A stretch of DNA of 64,000 bases from the NCBI RefSeq assembly GCF_000420825.1, contig NZ_ATVR01000002.1, positions 1 to 64,000 on the forward strand, read 5' to 3'. The stretch comes from Butyrivibrio sp. AE2015. GTDB taxonomy: Bacteria; Bacillota; Clostridia; Lachnospirales; Lachnospiraceae. This document shows positions 54,733 to 63,658 of this stretch, in pieces (within the stretch, counting starts at the first letter, position 1; every line of letters begins with the position of its first letter). The notes beneath the pieces are model-generated. The model was not told the DNA's origin. It saw only the letters and a list, made by a program, of their open reading frames with translations, and searched no databases. The position numbers were made by a program, and so were the translations under genes.

Positions 54733-56451
54733 TTATCTGATGTTCTCAGCATCGCCGTATGTAGCTTCCCATTTCTGAGTTCTCTCATCAATGATAGCCT
54801 GTCCGCCTGAACCAAGGTAATCAGCAACACCCTCATCCCAAACAGATTCGAATGCATCTACGCTTGCGCTCATAGCCTGATCATAGATCTGATCTCTCTT
54901 AGCTGAAAGTGTATCGCCTACGCCACCTTCTGCTTCGATGTCACCAGTCTTTACGTTGATACCTACTCTTGTGTCAGTCTTTGCAATTTCGTTAGCCTTG
55001 ATTACATCCTCAACATCGATTCCTGCATATGAGTGAGCAAGAGTCTTCTCTGTGAGGTCATCAGATGTAAGGTGAAGACCATTACATGTGATTGTGTAGT
55101 CAATGTTCATACCAGAGTTCTGGATTGCATCGCCTGTTGCAGCAACGATCTCATATCCACCGTCATCAAGCTTGTTGCATGTAACACCTTCTTCACCAAG
55201 CTGTAAGAACTGGATTGTTTCAGGATCTGAGATGAAATCAAGGTAAAGCATTGATGCAAGAGGCTCATCGTTTGTTGCAGGGAAGAAGATCTTACGATCG
55301 ATAGGGCCTGCGAGGAACTTGTTGTGTGTTCCGTTCTTGTCTTCGAATGGATCGATTGCTACATACTTAGCGTCTTCGCCTACAAGTCTCTTAAGGTTAG
55401 CCTGGATTGAATCCTCACCGTTTCTGAAAGGATAATCCCAGTTGTGTGTGAATGCGCCAACATAACCAGCCTTCATCATGTCATCTTCTGTTGTGTCGCC
55501 TGATCCGTAGATAGCGAAATCATTCCACATAAGGCCTTCGTTGTACCACTGGTTAAGGAGCTTAACTGCTTCCTTTGTTCCGTTCTGTGTAAGCTTTCTG
55601 TCATCGAAGCCGTTTACATAGAACTCTTTGTCAGAGATCGCTGGATCAATGAAAGACTCGATAAGAGTACCAGCTCTCCAACCTACATCGTAAGAAACTG
55701 AATAAGGAACCATCTTGTCAGCGTCTGCTCCAAGAAGTTCGCTAGCATTGTCCTTGAATGCTACGAGCATGTCATGGAACTCCTGCTTTGTTGTAGGTTC
55801 AGCAAGACCAAGCTTATCAAGCCAGTCCTTACGAACGAATGTAAGGATTCTGTTCATGTTAGCAAGCTTTGCTTCAACTGCCCATGTCTGGCCGTTCTCA
55901 GGATCAGCATCCCAGTAAAGGTTTGACTCACCAAGCCATGTCCAAAGGTTAGGAAGTTCATCCTTGTAATCATCAATGTAAGGTCTAAGATCAAGAACAC
56001 CGCCCATGTCAGCATATGTCTTGATTGTTGGATAAGAATAAGTTACACATACATCAGGTGCTGTTCCGCCTGCAAGAAGGTTGTTGATTTCATCAACCTC
56101 TGTCCAACGAGGAACTGCTACGAACTCAACTTCTACGTTGTGCTCCTCAAGCATTCCCTTCTTAATGTAGTCTGTGTACACATTGTTTGTTGGGTCTGAT
56201 CCGCCGTCGTTACCACGGTCATAAACCTCAACTGTGATGTGTCTTGTGTCTGCGAACTTACCATCTGTAAGTTCTGAAGCAACTGCTGGTTCTGTTGCTG
56301 TGTCAGCCTGAGTTGTCTCAGTCTGAGCTGCTGGTGCATCAGCGTTTGCCGGAGCACTCTCAGCGGCCTGTTCACCGCCCTGGCTACCGCATGCTGCAAG
56401 TGAAAGAGTCATTGCAGATGCAAGTAACATAGATAATACCTTTTTCCTCAT
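54733..56451 (-). CDS. CUT1 extracellular solute-binding lipoprotein
   Basis: A 572-residue sugar-oligomer-binding lipoprotein. Signal with lipobox SLAAC (Cys21) and then an Ala/Glu/Gln/Thr-rich spacer to about 60. Large binding-protein fold (VYTDYIKKGMLEEHNVEVEFVAVPRW, APDVCVTYSYPTIKTYADMGGVLDLRPY) of LplA type. Forms the importer with the two permeases upstream on the same mRNA; the ATPase is encoded elsewhere, as usual for CUT1. AGG hairpins lie in the 122-base gap to the permease. Confidence 0.94.
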   Translation of the reverse strand: MRKKVLSMLLASAMTLSLAACGSQGGEQAAESAPANADAPAAQTETTQADTATEPAVASELTDGKFADTRHITVEVYDRGNDGGSDPTNNVYTDYIKKGMLEEHNVEVEFVAVPRWTEVDEINNLLAGGTAPDVCVTYSYPTIKTYADMGGVLDLRPYIDDYKDELPNLWTWLGESNLYWDADPENGQTWAVEAKLANMNRILTFVRKDWLDKLGLAEPTTKQEFHDMLVAFKDNASELLGADADKMVPYSVSYDVGWRAGTLIESFIDPAISDKEFYVNGFDDRKLTQNGTKEAVKLLNQWYNEGLMWNDFAIYGSGDTTEDDMMKAGYVGAFTHNWDYPFRNGEDSIQANLKRLVGEDAKYVAIDPFEDKNGTHNKFLAGPIDRKIFFPATNDEPLASMLYLDFISDPETIQFLQLGEEGVTCNKLDDGGYEIVAATGDAIQNSGMNIDYTITCNGLHLTSDDLTEKTLAHSYAGIDVEDVIKANEIAKTDTRVGINVKTGDIEAEGGVGDTLSAKRDQIYDQAMSASVDAFESVWDEGVADYLGSGGQAIIDERTQKWEATYGDAENIR

Positions 56452-56573
56452 AACATAACCTCCATTTATCTTTTGCCCCCTAAGGGGGAGTTAACTAAGG
56501 AAGTTCTGCTCTCACACTATGTGTGAGCCAGAACAAGAATTCGCACTATGCTCGAAAAAACCTCGCCAAGTGC

Positions 56574-57458
56574 TCATTCTTTTACCGCTCCAAGAGTAAC
56601 TCCGTGGATGAAGTACTTCTGAAGGAACGGATAAATACACAAAATAGGAATAGTTGAAAACATAACTATTGCGGACTTAAGTGAATCCTTAAGACCAGGT
56701 GCTGAGAAACCTTCCTGTGTAGCAACTTCTACTGAATTGATGTTATTCAGAATGTTGTAAAGAAGAAGCTGCAAAGGATAGAAATCCTTGTTTTTCATAA
56801 ACATAAGAGCATCTGAATAACCATTCCAACGTCCTACAGCATAGAAAAGAGCAAGTGTTGCAAGAACAGGCTTTGACAATGGAATGTAAATTGACCAAAG
56901 AATCCTGAAGTATGATGCTCCGTCAATCTCGGCTGATTCTCTAAGTGACTCAGGTATTCCATAAAAGAAACTTCTCATGATGATCATGTTGTAAACGCTC
57001 ATACAATATGGAACGATGAGTACCAGCGGGTTATCCAAAAAGCCAATCTTCTGCATAAGCAGGTAGTTTGGAATAGTACCTGCAGAGAAGAACATTGTAA
57101 TTGTGATAAAGATATTGATAATACCTCTGCCTTTTAAGTTTTCAAAGATCAAAGGGTATGCACAGATTGTTGTCATAAAGAGTGAAAAGACTGTGCATAT
57201 AACTGTCAAAACTACTGTCCATACAAATGCGTGAATGTATTTCACATCACCAAGAACTGTCTTGTAAGCGTCAAAGTTAAGTCCCTTAGGTAAAAGATAT
57301 ACTTCATGCCTTACAAGGAAGTCTGTACCTGAAAGTGATCTTGCCAAAAGGTTGATCATAGGAATAACACAGATAAGACTTATAAGTACACATATAAAAA
57401 CGAAAACCCAATCCCCAACTTGTGTTTTTGTGGATCTTATAGTTCTACTTTCATCCAT
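56574..57458 (-). CDS. CUT1 ABC permease (LplC type)
   Basis: A 294-residue permease with six helices and the ATPase-coupling EAA loop at ESAEIDGASYFRILWSIYIPLSKP (near 180-203). Pairs with the LplB-type permease encoded 43 bases upstream. Transports xylo- or aldouronic oligosaccharides, judged by the GH67 neighbour. AAAGGAG ten bases before the ATG. Confidence 0.94.
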   Translation of the reverse strand: MDESRTIRSTKTQVGDWVFVFICVLISLICVIPMINLLARSLSGTDFLVRHEVYLLPKGLNFDAYKTVLGDVKYIHAFVWTVVLTVICTVFSLFMTTICAYPLIFENLKGRGIINIFITITMFFSAGTIPNYLLMQKIGFLDNPLVLIVPYCMSVYNMIIMRSFFYGIPESLRESAEIDGASYFRILWSIYIPLSKPVLATLALFYAVGRWNGYSDALMFMKNKDFYPLQLLLYNILNNINSVEVATQEGFSAPGLKDSLKSAIVMFSTIPILCIYPFLQKYFIHGVTLGAVKE

Positions 57459-57501
57459 TTTATATATTCTCCTTTAAAATTATGCGCTTGCCAGCAATAT
57501 A

Positions 57502-58449
57502 TCACCAGATTCCTCTCTCACCCAGCTTACGTGAAAGCCAGTTGGCAGCAAGCAGGAAGAATACATTTATTACTGACTGGAAAAGACCTATTGCAGTTGT
57601 CAAACTGAACTGCAGTCCCTTAATACCAGCTTTATATACATATGTAGAGATAACTTCTGCATACTTCATAACGAGGTTGTTCTGAAGTGCGAATGGTCTG
57701 TCAAAGTTTGATCCAATGATATTACCAAGAGCCATTATCAAAAGAACTACGATAGTAGGCTTGATTCCCGGAAGTGTAATGTGCCACATCTTTTGGAAAC
57801 GTCCGGCACCGTCTACGCTGGCTGCCTCATAAAGTTCAGGTGAAATACCTGCAATAGCAGCAAGATATATGATTGAGTTCCATCCAAAACTCTGCCATAC
57901 ACCAAGGCCGATATATGTTCCAACCCAGTGTGCAGGATCATTAAGAAATGGGATAGGCTCTCCTCCAAATGCCTTGATAGCCATATTTACAAGACCATCT
58001 GTAGGTGTAAAGAGCTGAAGTGCAAGACCATAGATAATAACCCATGAAAGGAAATGAGGCATATATGCAATAGTCTGAACTGTCTTTTTGAACATTTTAA
58101 ATCTGAGCTCATTTAAAATAAGAGCAAATATGATCGGTATTGGGAATCCGATAACCAGATCAAAAAGGTTAAGAACAATTGTGTTTCTCAAAGAATTGAT
58201 AAAATCTTTTGTACTAAATGCTTTGATGAAGTACTCCATACCATGATTCTTAGCCCAGGGCATTTCCCAGATAGACTGGACAATGCTGTATTTCTTGAAA
58301 GCAATCATGATGTAAAGCATTGGAATGTACTTGAAAACAATCAGATAGATGATTGGCAGAGCAAGAAGAACGTATAACTGCCAGTAGCGCTTGATGTAGA
58401 CACCAAAGGACTGATTACTCCCCTTCCTCTGTGTTTTGGTTCTGCTCAT
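57502..58449 (-). CDS. CUT1 ABC permease (LplB type)
   Basis: A 315-residue permease with six helices; coupling loop at EAASVDGAGRFQKMWHITLPGIKP (near 205-228). First gene of the importer operon, with AGGAGGAG three bases before ATG. Two palindromes (58480-58503 and 58577-58593) lie in the promoter region. Confidence 0.94.
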   Translation of the reverse strand: MSRTKTQRKGSNQSFGVYIKRYWQLYVLLALPIIYLIVFKYIPMLYIMIAFKKYSIVQSIWEMPWAKNHGMEYFIKAFSTKDFINSLRNTIVLNLFDLVIGFPIPIIFALILNELRFKMFKKTVQTIAYMPHFLSWVIIYGLALQLFTPTDGLVNMAIKAFGGEPIPFLNDPAHWVGTYIGLGVWQSFGWNSIIYLAAIAGISPELYEAASVDGAGRFQKMWHITLPGIKPTIVVLLIMALGNIIGSNFDRPFALQNNLVMKYAEVISTYVYKAGIKGLQFSLTTAIGLFQSVINVFFLLAANWLSRKLGERGIW

Positions 58450-58479
58450 AAACTCCTCCTAAAACCCCTTTATTCTATT

Positions 58480-58503
58480 GTAGAAATATTGCACAATTTC
58501 TAC
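58480..58503. repeat. Inverted repeat in the importer 5' leader
   Basis: GTAGAAAT-N8-ATTTCTAC is a perfect eight-base-pair inverted repeat, about 30 bases before the LplB start. The centre is ATTGCACA, related to the TTGTGCAC motif nearby. Operator or mRNA hairpin. Confidence 0.5.
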
Positions 58504-58576
58504 TCTCTTATTGTAATTTATTGACGTCATATATTCCTATCAAATATTGACTATCACTTACTAATAAATGCGCGCT

Positions 58577-58593
58577 TTGTGCACAGTGCACAA
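58577..58593. promoter_or_regulatory. Palindromic operator candidate for the importer operon
   Basis: TTGTGCAC-A-GTGCACAA is a perfect 17-base palindrome, 128 bases before the LplB start. The half-site TTGTGCAC recurs at 63551-63558, next to the TATAAT of the esterase promoter. The AraC regulator encoded between the two is the likely binder. Confidence 0.6.
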
Positions 58594-58597
58594 TTTC

Positions 58598-58643
58598 AAA
58601 AAGCTGACAACTGTAGGTTTTGTCCATGCAGTTACCAGCTTTT
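58598..58643 (-). terminator. Terminator of the GH67 gene
   Basis: Stem AAAGCTG-TAACTG with CAGTT-CAGCTTT (minus strand) followed by TTG. The stop codon is 8 bases upstream. Confidence 0.65.
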
Positions 58644-58650
58644 ATTATAT

Positions 58651-60636
58651 TTAATATATCTTTCTGCCCTTCTCGTCAGAAATACCACTCTTTCTATAGA
58701 AGTAAGAGTTCACCTGATCTCTCCACTCTTTTGCATTGTAGATCTGCAGTTCGAATCTGTGAGAAACATTCTCAAATACTTCTGAAGGAACCTTTCCTTC
58801 AAGACTCTTCCAGGTTTCAAAGAGCTCTTCAGCCTCAGCCTCGCCTTCAAAGTGGCTATCATAAATGTGCTGGATCAGTGTCTTTCCTGTTTTAAGTTTC
58901 CATGTATATGGAATGTGGTGGAAGAAAAGAAGCAGCTCTTCAGGACATTTTTCAGGATCATTGTACTTTTCAGCATTTTCTTTGTAATACTGCTGAGCGT
59001 ATCCTGTTCCCTTATCTGATCTGTCAACTCCGATTCCCAGGTGGTCTGCCCTGTGATATGTGCCCCATCTTGAGTACTCATATCCATCAACGCTTGGGCC
59101 GTAGTGATCATGTGGTGTAACCATCCAGCCGATTCCAAGAGGACTTGTGTACTTTTCATATATCTCGCGAGATCTTAAAAGCATATCTGTAAGCTTGTCT
59201 TCATCCACTTTTTCAAGGGCAAATGTAAGTCTTATCCACTCTCTTGCTATTTCTTCAGAGGAAAGCTCCGTGTCAAAGGCAAGTCTTCCAAAACCATAAA
59301 GGTTAGCTGCTGCCAGATAATTTCCTGTCCAGTTCTTGTCATTACCGGTATTGATAACTGCTGCCATTCCTGCAAGCTTATTACCAAATGCTCTTCCGCT
59401 CACTACATCTGCAACAGTATCATTTTCTTTTTGACAGTAGGTCTTAAATCCAAGAACCTCCTTGAACATTGGCATAAGATAGCAAAGATCTATCTGATGT
59501 CCTGTGTATTCCTGTGCAATCTGAACTTCCAGCATCTGATTGGTCTTTGTAAGTCCACCAATAAGTGGAGAAATAGGCTCTCTGATCTGGAAATCCATAG
59601 GGCCGTTCTTTATCTGAAGGATAACGTTGTCATGATATGCTCCGTCAAAATCCTTGAAGTAATCATATCCGGCTCTTGCTCTGTCTGTCTTGTAATCTCT
59701 CCAGTCCTGAGTGCAGTTGTAAACAAAGCATCTCCAAATGATTATCCCGCCATAAGGAGCAACTACATCTCCCAGCATATTTGCGCCATCTGCCTGTGTT
59801 CTTCCGTATGTGAATGGTCCGGGTCTTCCCTCTGAGTCAGCCTTTACAAGGAATCCTCCGAGATGCGGAAGCTTTCCGAATACTTCTTTTGCCTTCTCTT
59901 TCCACCAGCTTATAACATTTTCATCAAGAGGATCACAGACTTCAAGTCCGCCAAGCTCTATAGGTGCGGCAAAATTAAGGGACAGATATGTCTTTATTCC
60001 ATAATCTGCAAATACCTCAGACAGCTCTTTTACCTTGTCAAAATATCTGTCTGTAATAAGGTAAGTTGCTGCATCCTTAACATTTACGTTGTTAATGACA
60101 ATTCCGTTGATACCGATGCTTGCCATGAATCTTGCATAGTCACGGGTTCTCTCATCAACCACGATCTCTTTATTTTCGAAAAAGAAAGATTGTCCTGAAT
60201 AGCCTCTTTCGATGCTGCCATCCATGTTGTCCCAGTGGTTCATCATTCGAAGTGGGTTGGATGGAGTCTTTTCCACATTGATCTCAGAAAACTTTTTTCC
60301 ACAGGAGAGCTGTCTTAATAGTTCAAAAGCTCCATATAATGCACCGTTATCATCTGACGCAAAAATGCTTACAGATGAGGCATCGCTCTCAAGCCTGAAA
60401 CCTTCCTTTGCGATGGCATCCACTTTTTTAATAGTAAGAGCAATGTCAAAAGAGCCTGCGTTATCCACAACCTCATCTGATACAATTCCCTTTAATCCAC
60501 TTTTGAGCTCACAAAGTGCACTCTTTATCACCTGTGAATCCTTGTTAAACCCTACCACTTCACAGCTGACAGTCTTATTATCATTACTTACATTCTTATA
60601 ACCAAGCCAAAGCTGTGTCCATTCTTTATTCCCCAT
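58651..60636 (-). CDS. aguA: GH67 alpha-glucuronidase
   Basis: Removes (4-O-methyl)glucuronic acid from the end of xylo-oligosaccharides. 661 residues, normal for intracellular GH67. Signature segments: VKADSEGRPGPFTYGRTQADGANMLGD (near 300-325), IIIWRCFVYN and WTGNYLAAANLYGFGRLAFD. No signal peptide, so it acts on imported oligosaccharides. ATG 60636 is chosen; a longer start at 60690 is not conserved-looking. Divergent from the AraC regulator and upstream of the importer with a terminator between. Confidence 0.95.
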   Translation of the reverse strand: MGNKEWTQLWLGYKNVSNDNKTVSCEVVGFNKDSQVIKSALCELKSGLKGIVSDEVVDNAGSFDIALTIKKVDAIAKEGFRLESDASSVSIFASDDNGALYGAFELLRQLSCGKKFSEINVEKTPSNPLRMMNHWDNMDGSIERGYSGQSFFFENKEIVVDERTRDYARFMASIGINGIVINNVNVKDAATYLITDRYFDKVKELSEVFADYGIKTYLSLNFAAPIELGGLEVCDPLDENVISWWKEKAKEVFGKLPHLGGFLVKADSEGRPGPFTYGRTQADGANMLGDVVAPYGGIIIWRCFVYNCTQDWRDYKTDRARAGYDYFKDFDGAYHDNVILQIKNGPMDFQIREPISPLIGGLTKTNQMLEVQIAQEYTGHQIDLCYLMPMFKEVLGFKTYCQKENDTVADVVSGRAFGNKLAGMAAVINTGNDKNWTGNYLAAANLYGFGRLAFDTELSSEEIAREWIRLTFALEKVDEDKLTDMLLRSREIYEKYTSPLGIGWMVTPHDHYGPSVDGYEYSRWGTYHRADHLGIGVDRSDKGTGYAQQYYKENAEKYNDPEKCPEELLLFFHHIPYTWKLKTGKTLIQHIYDSHFEGEAEAEELFETWKSLEGKVPSEVFENVSHRFELQIYNAKEWRDQVNSYFYRKSGISDEKGRKIY

Positions 60637-60728
60637 TTTAGTTAAAATCCTTTCTCCTAAAAAATCTTCTTTTATGATAAAATATTCCACGTAATCTTGC
60701 AGTTTCCTAGATAAGGAGCGTAATCAAC

Positions 60729-61616
60729 ATGATAAGTGACATCAATGAACAGGCTCGTGAAGACATCTTTTATGACACACTAAAGGGTGTTCTTTTATAT
60801 CACAACACGCTTTCGGAATATCCTCTGCACTGGCACAATGAAGTGGAACTTATTCTCATAGTTTCCGGAACGCTAAATATCAAATTTCACAATGATACCC
60901 AGTCCATGATCTGCTGTAACCCCGGAGACATTGTGCTTATAGCACCGGGAACCCTGCACGAATATCTCTCAGATACTCCCGGCGGTGAAAAGCTTATACT
61001 CCTGTTTGATATCGGTGGATATTCTCAGGTTTCATCACTGGTTCCTCTTCTTAAGACTCTTCCACCTTATGTTCATATAAAGCAGAATGAGTATCCTCTT
61101 GAGGACGCCCGTCTTCAGAACTATTTCTGGGAAATAGACAGGCTTTATGGTGAAAGCGATGAGTTCCTTCATATATCTGTTTACTCACTGGTAACTCTTA
61201 TTCTCGCCCAGATAGGAAGCATGCATCCCAACGATGTAACATCTGCTGTCGTAAATGATGACCCTCAGCGCAAGAACATCGACAAGCTTGTTTCTGTTAC
61301 AAACTATATCGATTCCCACAGATCAGATGACCTTAGTGTTGAGCAGCTTGCTGAGATTGCAGGATTTTCCAAATTTCACTTTGAAAGACTCTTTAAGTCT
61401 TACATGGGAATCTCATGCTATCAGTACATTACCAAGCGCCGCGTGCTCATGGCCCAGGAACTTTTAGGTGACACAGATCTCTCCGTTATGGACATTGCCA
61501 TGCAGTCTGGATTCTTTAGTCTTTCAACCTTTAACAGAGTGTTCAAAGACACCAATGGCTGCTCACCTACAGAATACCGAAAGCTCTACAGAGCAGGCGC
61601 GGACTTAAAATCATAA
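60729..61616 (+). CDS. AraC-family regulator of the xylan locus
   Basis: A 295-residue protein with a cupin-type sensor domain (about 25-110; LHWHNEVELILIVSG, PGTLHEYL) and a C-terminal double helix-turn-helix (about 190-290; LSVEQLAEIAGFSKFHFERLF and MDIAMQSGFFSLSTFNRVFK). Likely activates the GH67, importer and esterase genes on seeing xylose or aldouronate. Divergent from GH67 by about 92 bases. Its 3' end comes within 5 bases of the esterase 3' end. Confidence 0.93.
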   Translation: MISDINEQAREDIFYDTLKGVLLYHNTLSEYPLHWHNEVELILIVSGTLNIKFHNDTQSMICCNPGDIVLIAPGTLHEYLSDTPGGEKLILLFDIGGYSQVSSLVPLLKTLPPYVHIKQNEYPLEDARLQNYFWEIDRLYGESDEFLHISVYSLVTLILAQIGSMHPNDVTSAVVNDDPQRKNIDKLVSVTNYIDSHRSDDLSVEQLAEIAGFSKFHFERLFKSYMGISCYQYITKRRVLMAQELLGDTDLSVMDIAMQSGFFSLSTFNRVFKDTNGCSPTEYRKLYRAGADLKS

Positions 61617-61620
61617 ATAA

Positions 61621-63510
61621 TTATTCTACTGTAATCTCAAATGGTGCAAGGGGCGTGCCTGTTTCGTTCTCGATAAGACCGCCGTGGTAAGTGTTCTCAC
61701 AGCACCATTTGAGTTTTATTTTTTTACTGTCTTTATCTATCTTAACTAATACCTTATCTCCCAAAAGAGCTGCCTCTGCCTTTTGCGAAGTGCCTCCTTC
61801 ATTCTCAATATAAAAATCAAGAAGTTCGTATCCTTTACCCTCATCAGCAACTTTAAGTCCCGCAGTATGAGCTAGTTTTATCTCAGCATAAGCTTCATCA
61901 TCTTCTGTGACAATCTTTGCACTCTCAATTTCAGGTCCTTTGTATTCTGCGCCGCAGCCATATTTCATATGAGCTGCCCAAAGAGCCATTCTCTCACCGA
62001 TTGGTTCTTTTACAGTGGGATGAAGGTCATTGTCCTCTCCAAGTCCCAATGTCACGATAAGCCCAGTCATTGGAATATCCAGTATCCTATTCTGAACAAG
62101 TCTGAATCTTCCCCAATCATCCGTGCAAGGAAGCTGGTCTATTACAAAGTTTGGAAGCTGAACTGCAATGAAAGGAAGGTTCTCATCATTCCAAAGCTTT
62201 CTGTATCCAAGGACCATTCTCTTAGTAAGATCCGCATAGTCCTCGTCTCTCTCAACATTTGACTCACCCTGATACCAAACCACACCATCAATAGGATAGT
62301 TTTTGCAGGGAGCTGTCATGCCATTGAAAAGACCTGTCGCTTTCCAGTTTACAAAGTCTGTTGGCTGTATCTTTTCGCACTCTGCGGCGATCCTGTATTT
62401 ATAAGTACCATTCAGATAAACGGTTGCATCCTGATTAAAGATCTTTAGCTCTTTTTCCGGAGTAAATCTTCCAAGGCCGTTCTCCACACAAAGTCTTATA
62501 ACTACTTCGTTATCCTTTTCTCTTGTAAGTCCTTCAGGAATATCGTACTTACGTGGTGGATACTGATAAGCGGTCTCACCGAGTTTTTGCCCGTTTACAA
62601 AAATAGTGTCGCTGTCTACCATTGTTCCCATAAAGAGCCTTGCTGATTTTCCCGCAAGTTCTTTTGGCAGGTCAAATTTCTTTCTAAACCACACAGAGCC
62701 TATAAAGCCTTCAAGCTCAGTTCCCTTGAAAAATCCCGGAACTTCAAAGGTTTTCCAGTTACTGTCATCTGTGCTTTCCAGCTGCCAGTTGTTCTTTATT
62801 CCTTCATCTTTCTGATAAAGAGTATTTCTCCATGCATCGCCGTTTGCAATATTCTTTGCAATCTGTCCATCGTAGAACTCTTTATCTGCATATCTGTCAG
62901 CCTCTTCCAAGAGCTCATCATAACCCTCAAGCATTTCTCTGCCCATCCAGCCAAAAATCCTTGAGCCACCAAGGCTTGCATTGATTATTCCTACGGTCTG
63001 ACCTGTAAGTTTTTGAAGATGCTTGGCAAAAAAGTACCCAACAGCGGAAAAATCCATTATTGTCTCGTGTTTTACTTCTGTCCAGCTGCCTGTGTGATGT
63101 TCCTCCAAGGGTCCACTATAAGAGGTTTCCTCAACAATCTTGAAAGTACGTATTCTGTTATTAACATCGTTTTTTACAACTTCAGGATACTGATCCTTAC
63201 ACCTTGTAAGGGGAAGTTCCATATTAGACTGACCTGAGCACAGCCAGACAAGACCAAGCATTACATCCTTAACAACCTTTTTCTCACCCTTATCATCACT
63301 TACTACAAGCTCATAAGGGCCACCGCTCTCGCGGGCCGGCAGATACAGATCGAATCTTCCATTTCCATCTGTCTCTCCACTTACCTGATCCTTTTCAAGC
63401 GTTGCTGTAACCTTTGTGCCGGGTTCATCCCAGCCCCATATATGAATGCTCTTTCTTCTCTGAATAACTGCTCCGTCAGATAATAAACGCGGTAATCTAA
63501 GCGTAGACAT
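61621..63510 (-). CDS. SASA-type carbohydrate acetyl-esterase
   Basis: A 629-residue esterase of the sialate O-acetylesterase fold. SGNH-type motif SGQSNMEL (near 101-108) with the catalytic Ser, a beta-galactosidase-like jelly roll (about 215-340), and later WYQGESN (near 415) and DLHPTVKEPIGERMA (His). Such enzymes remove acetyl groups from xylan oligomers or sialic acid; xylan is likely here. Cytoplasmic, no signal. The ATG at 63510 has AAAGGG seven bases before it. Preceded by TATAAT (63543-63548) with TTGTGCAC beside it. Confidence 0.88.
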   Translation of the reverse strand: MSTLRLPRLLSDGAVIQRRKSIHIWGWDEPGTKVTATLEKDQVSGETDGNGRFDLYLPARESGGPYELVVSDDKGEKKVVKDVMLGLVWLCSGQSNMELPLTRCKDQYPEVVKNDVNNRIRTFKIVEETSYSGPLEEHHTGSWTEVKHETIMDFSAVGYFFAKHLQKLTGQTVGIINASLGGSRIFGWMGREMLEGYDELLEEADRYADKEFYDGQIAKNIANGDAWRNTLYQKDEGIKNNWQLESTDDSNWKTFEVPGFFKGTELEGFIGSVWFRKKFDLPKELAGKSARLFMGTMVDSDTIFVNGQKLGETAYQYPPRKYDIPEGLTREKDNEVVIRLCVENGLGRFTPEKELKIFNQDATVYLNGTYKYRIAAECEKIQPTDFVNWKATGLFNGMTAPCKNYPIDGVVWYQGESNVERDEDYADLTKRMVLGYRKLWNDENLPFIAVQLPNFVIDQLPCTDDWGRFRLVQNRILDIPMTGLIVTLGLGEDNDLHPTVKEPIGERMALWAAHMKYGCGAEYKGPEIESAKIVTEDDEAYAEIKLAHTAGLKVADEGKGYELLDFYIENEGGTSQKAEAALLGDKVLVKIDKDSKKIKLKWCCENTYHGGLIENETGTPLAPFEITVE

Positions 63511-63542
63511 GATCATACCCTTTCCCATTTATATTTATTTTG

Positions 63543-63558
63543 ATTATACTTTGTGCAC
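63543..63558 (-). promoter_or_regulatory. Esterase promoter with TTGTGCAC site
   Basis: Minus-strand TATAAT (complement of 63543-63548) lies 33 bases before the esterase start. GTGCACAA (63551-63558) sits just upstream of the -10 box, and no good -35 is evident. This suits an activator-dependent promoter. Confidence 0.55.
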
Positions 63559-63610
63559 GCATTTTTTTACCTCATTATAAGTGCGAATAACTCCCCAGTT
63601 ATTGCTTGCA

Positions 63611-63651
63611 AAAAAAAGTGCCTGTAGAGCTTTTTCCTCTACAAGCACTTT
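63611..63651 (-). terminator. Terminator of the partial gene at the window edge
   Basis: Stem AAAGTGCTTGTAGAG/CTCTACAGGCACTTT, minus strand, followed by TTTT. Lies 8 bases past the stop codon. Confidence 0.9.
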
Positions 63652-63658
63652 TCTCTTA

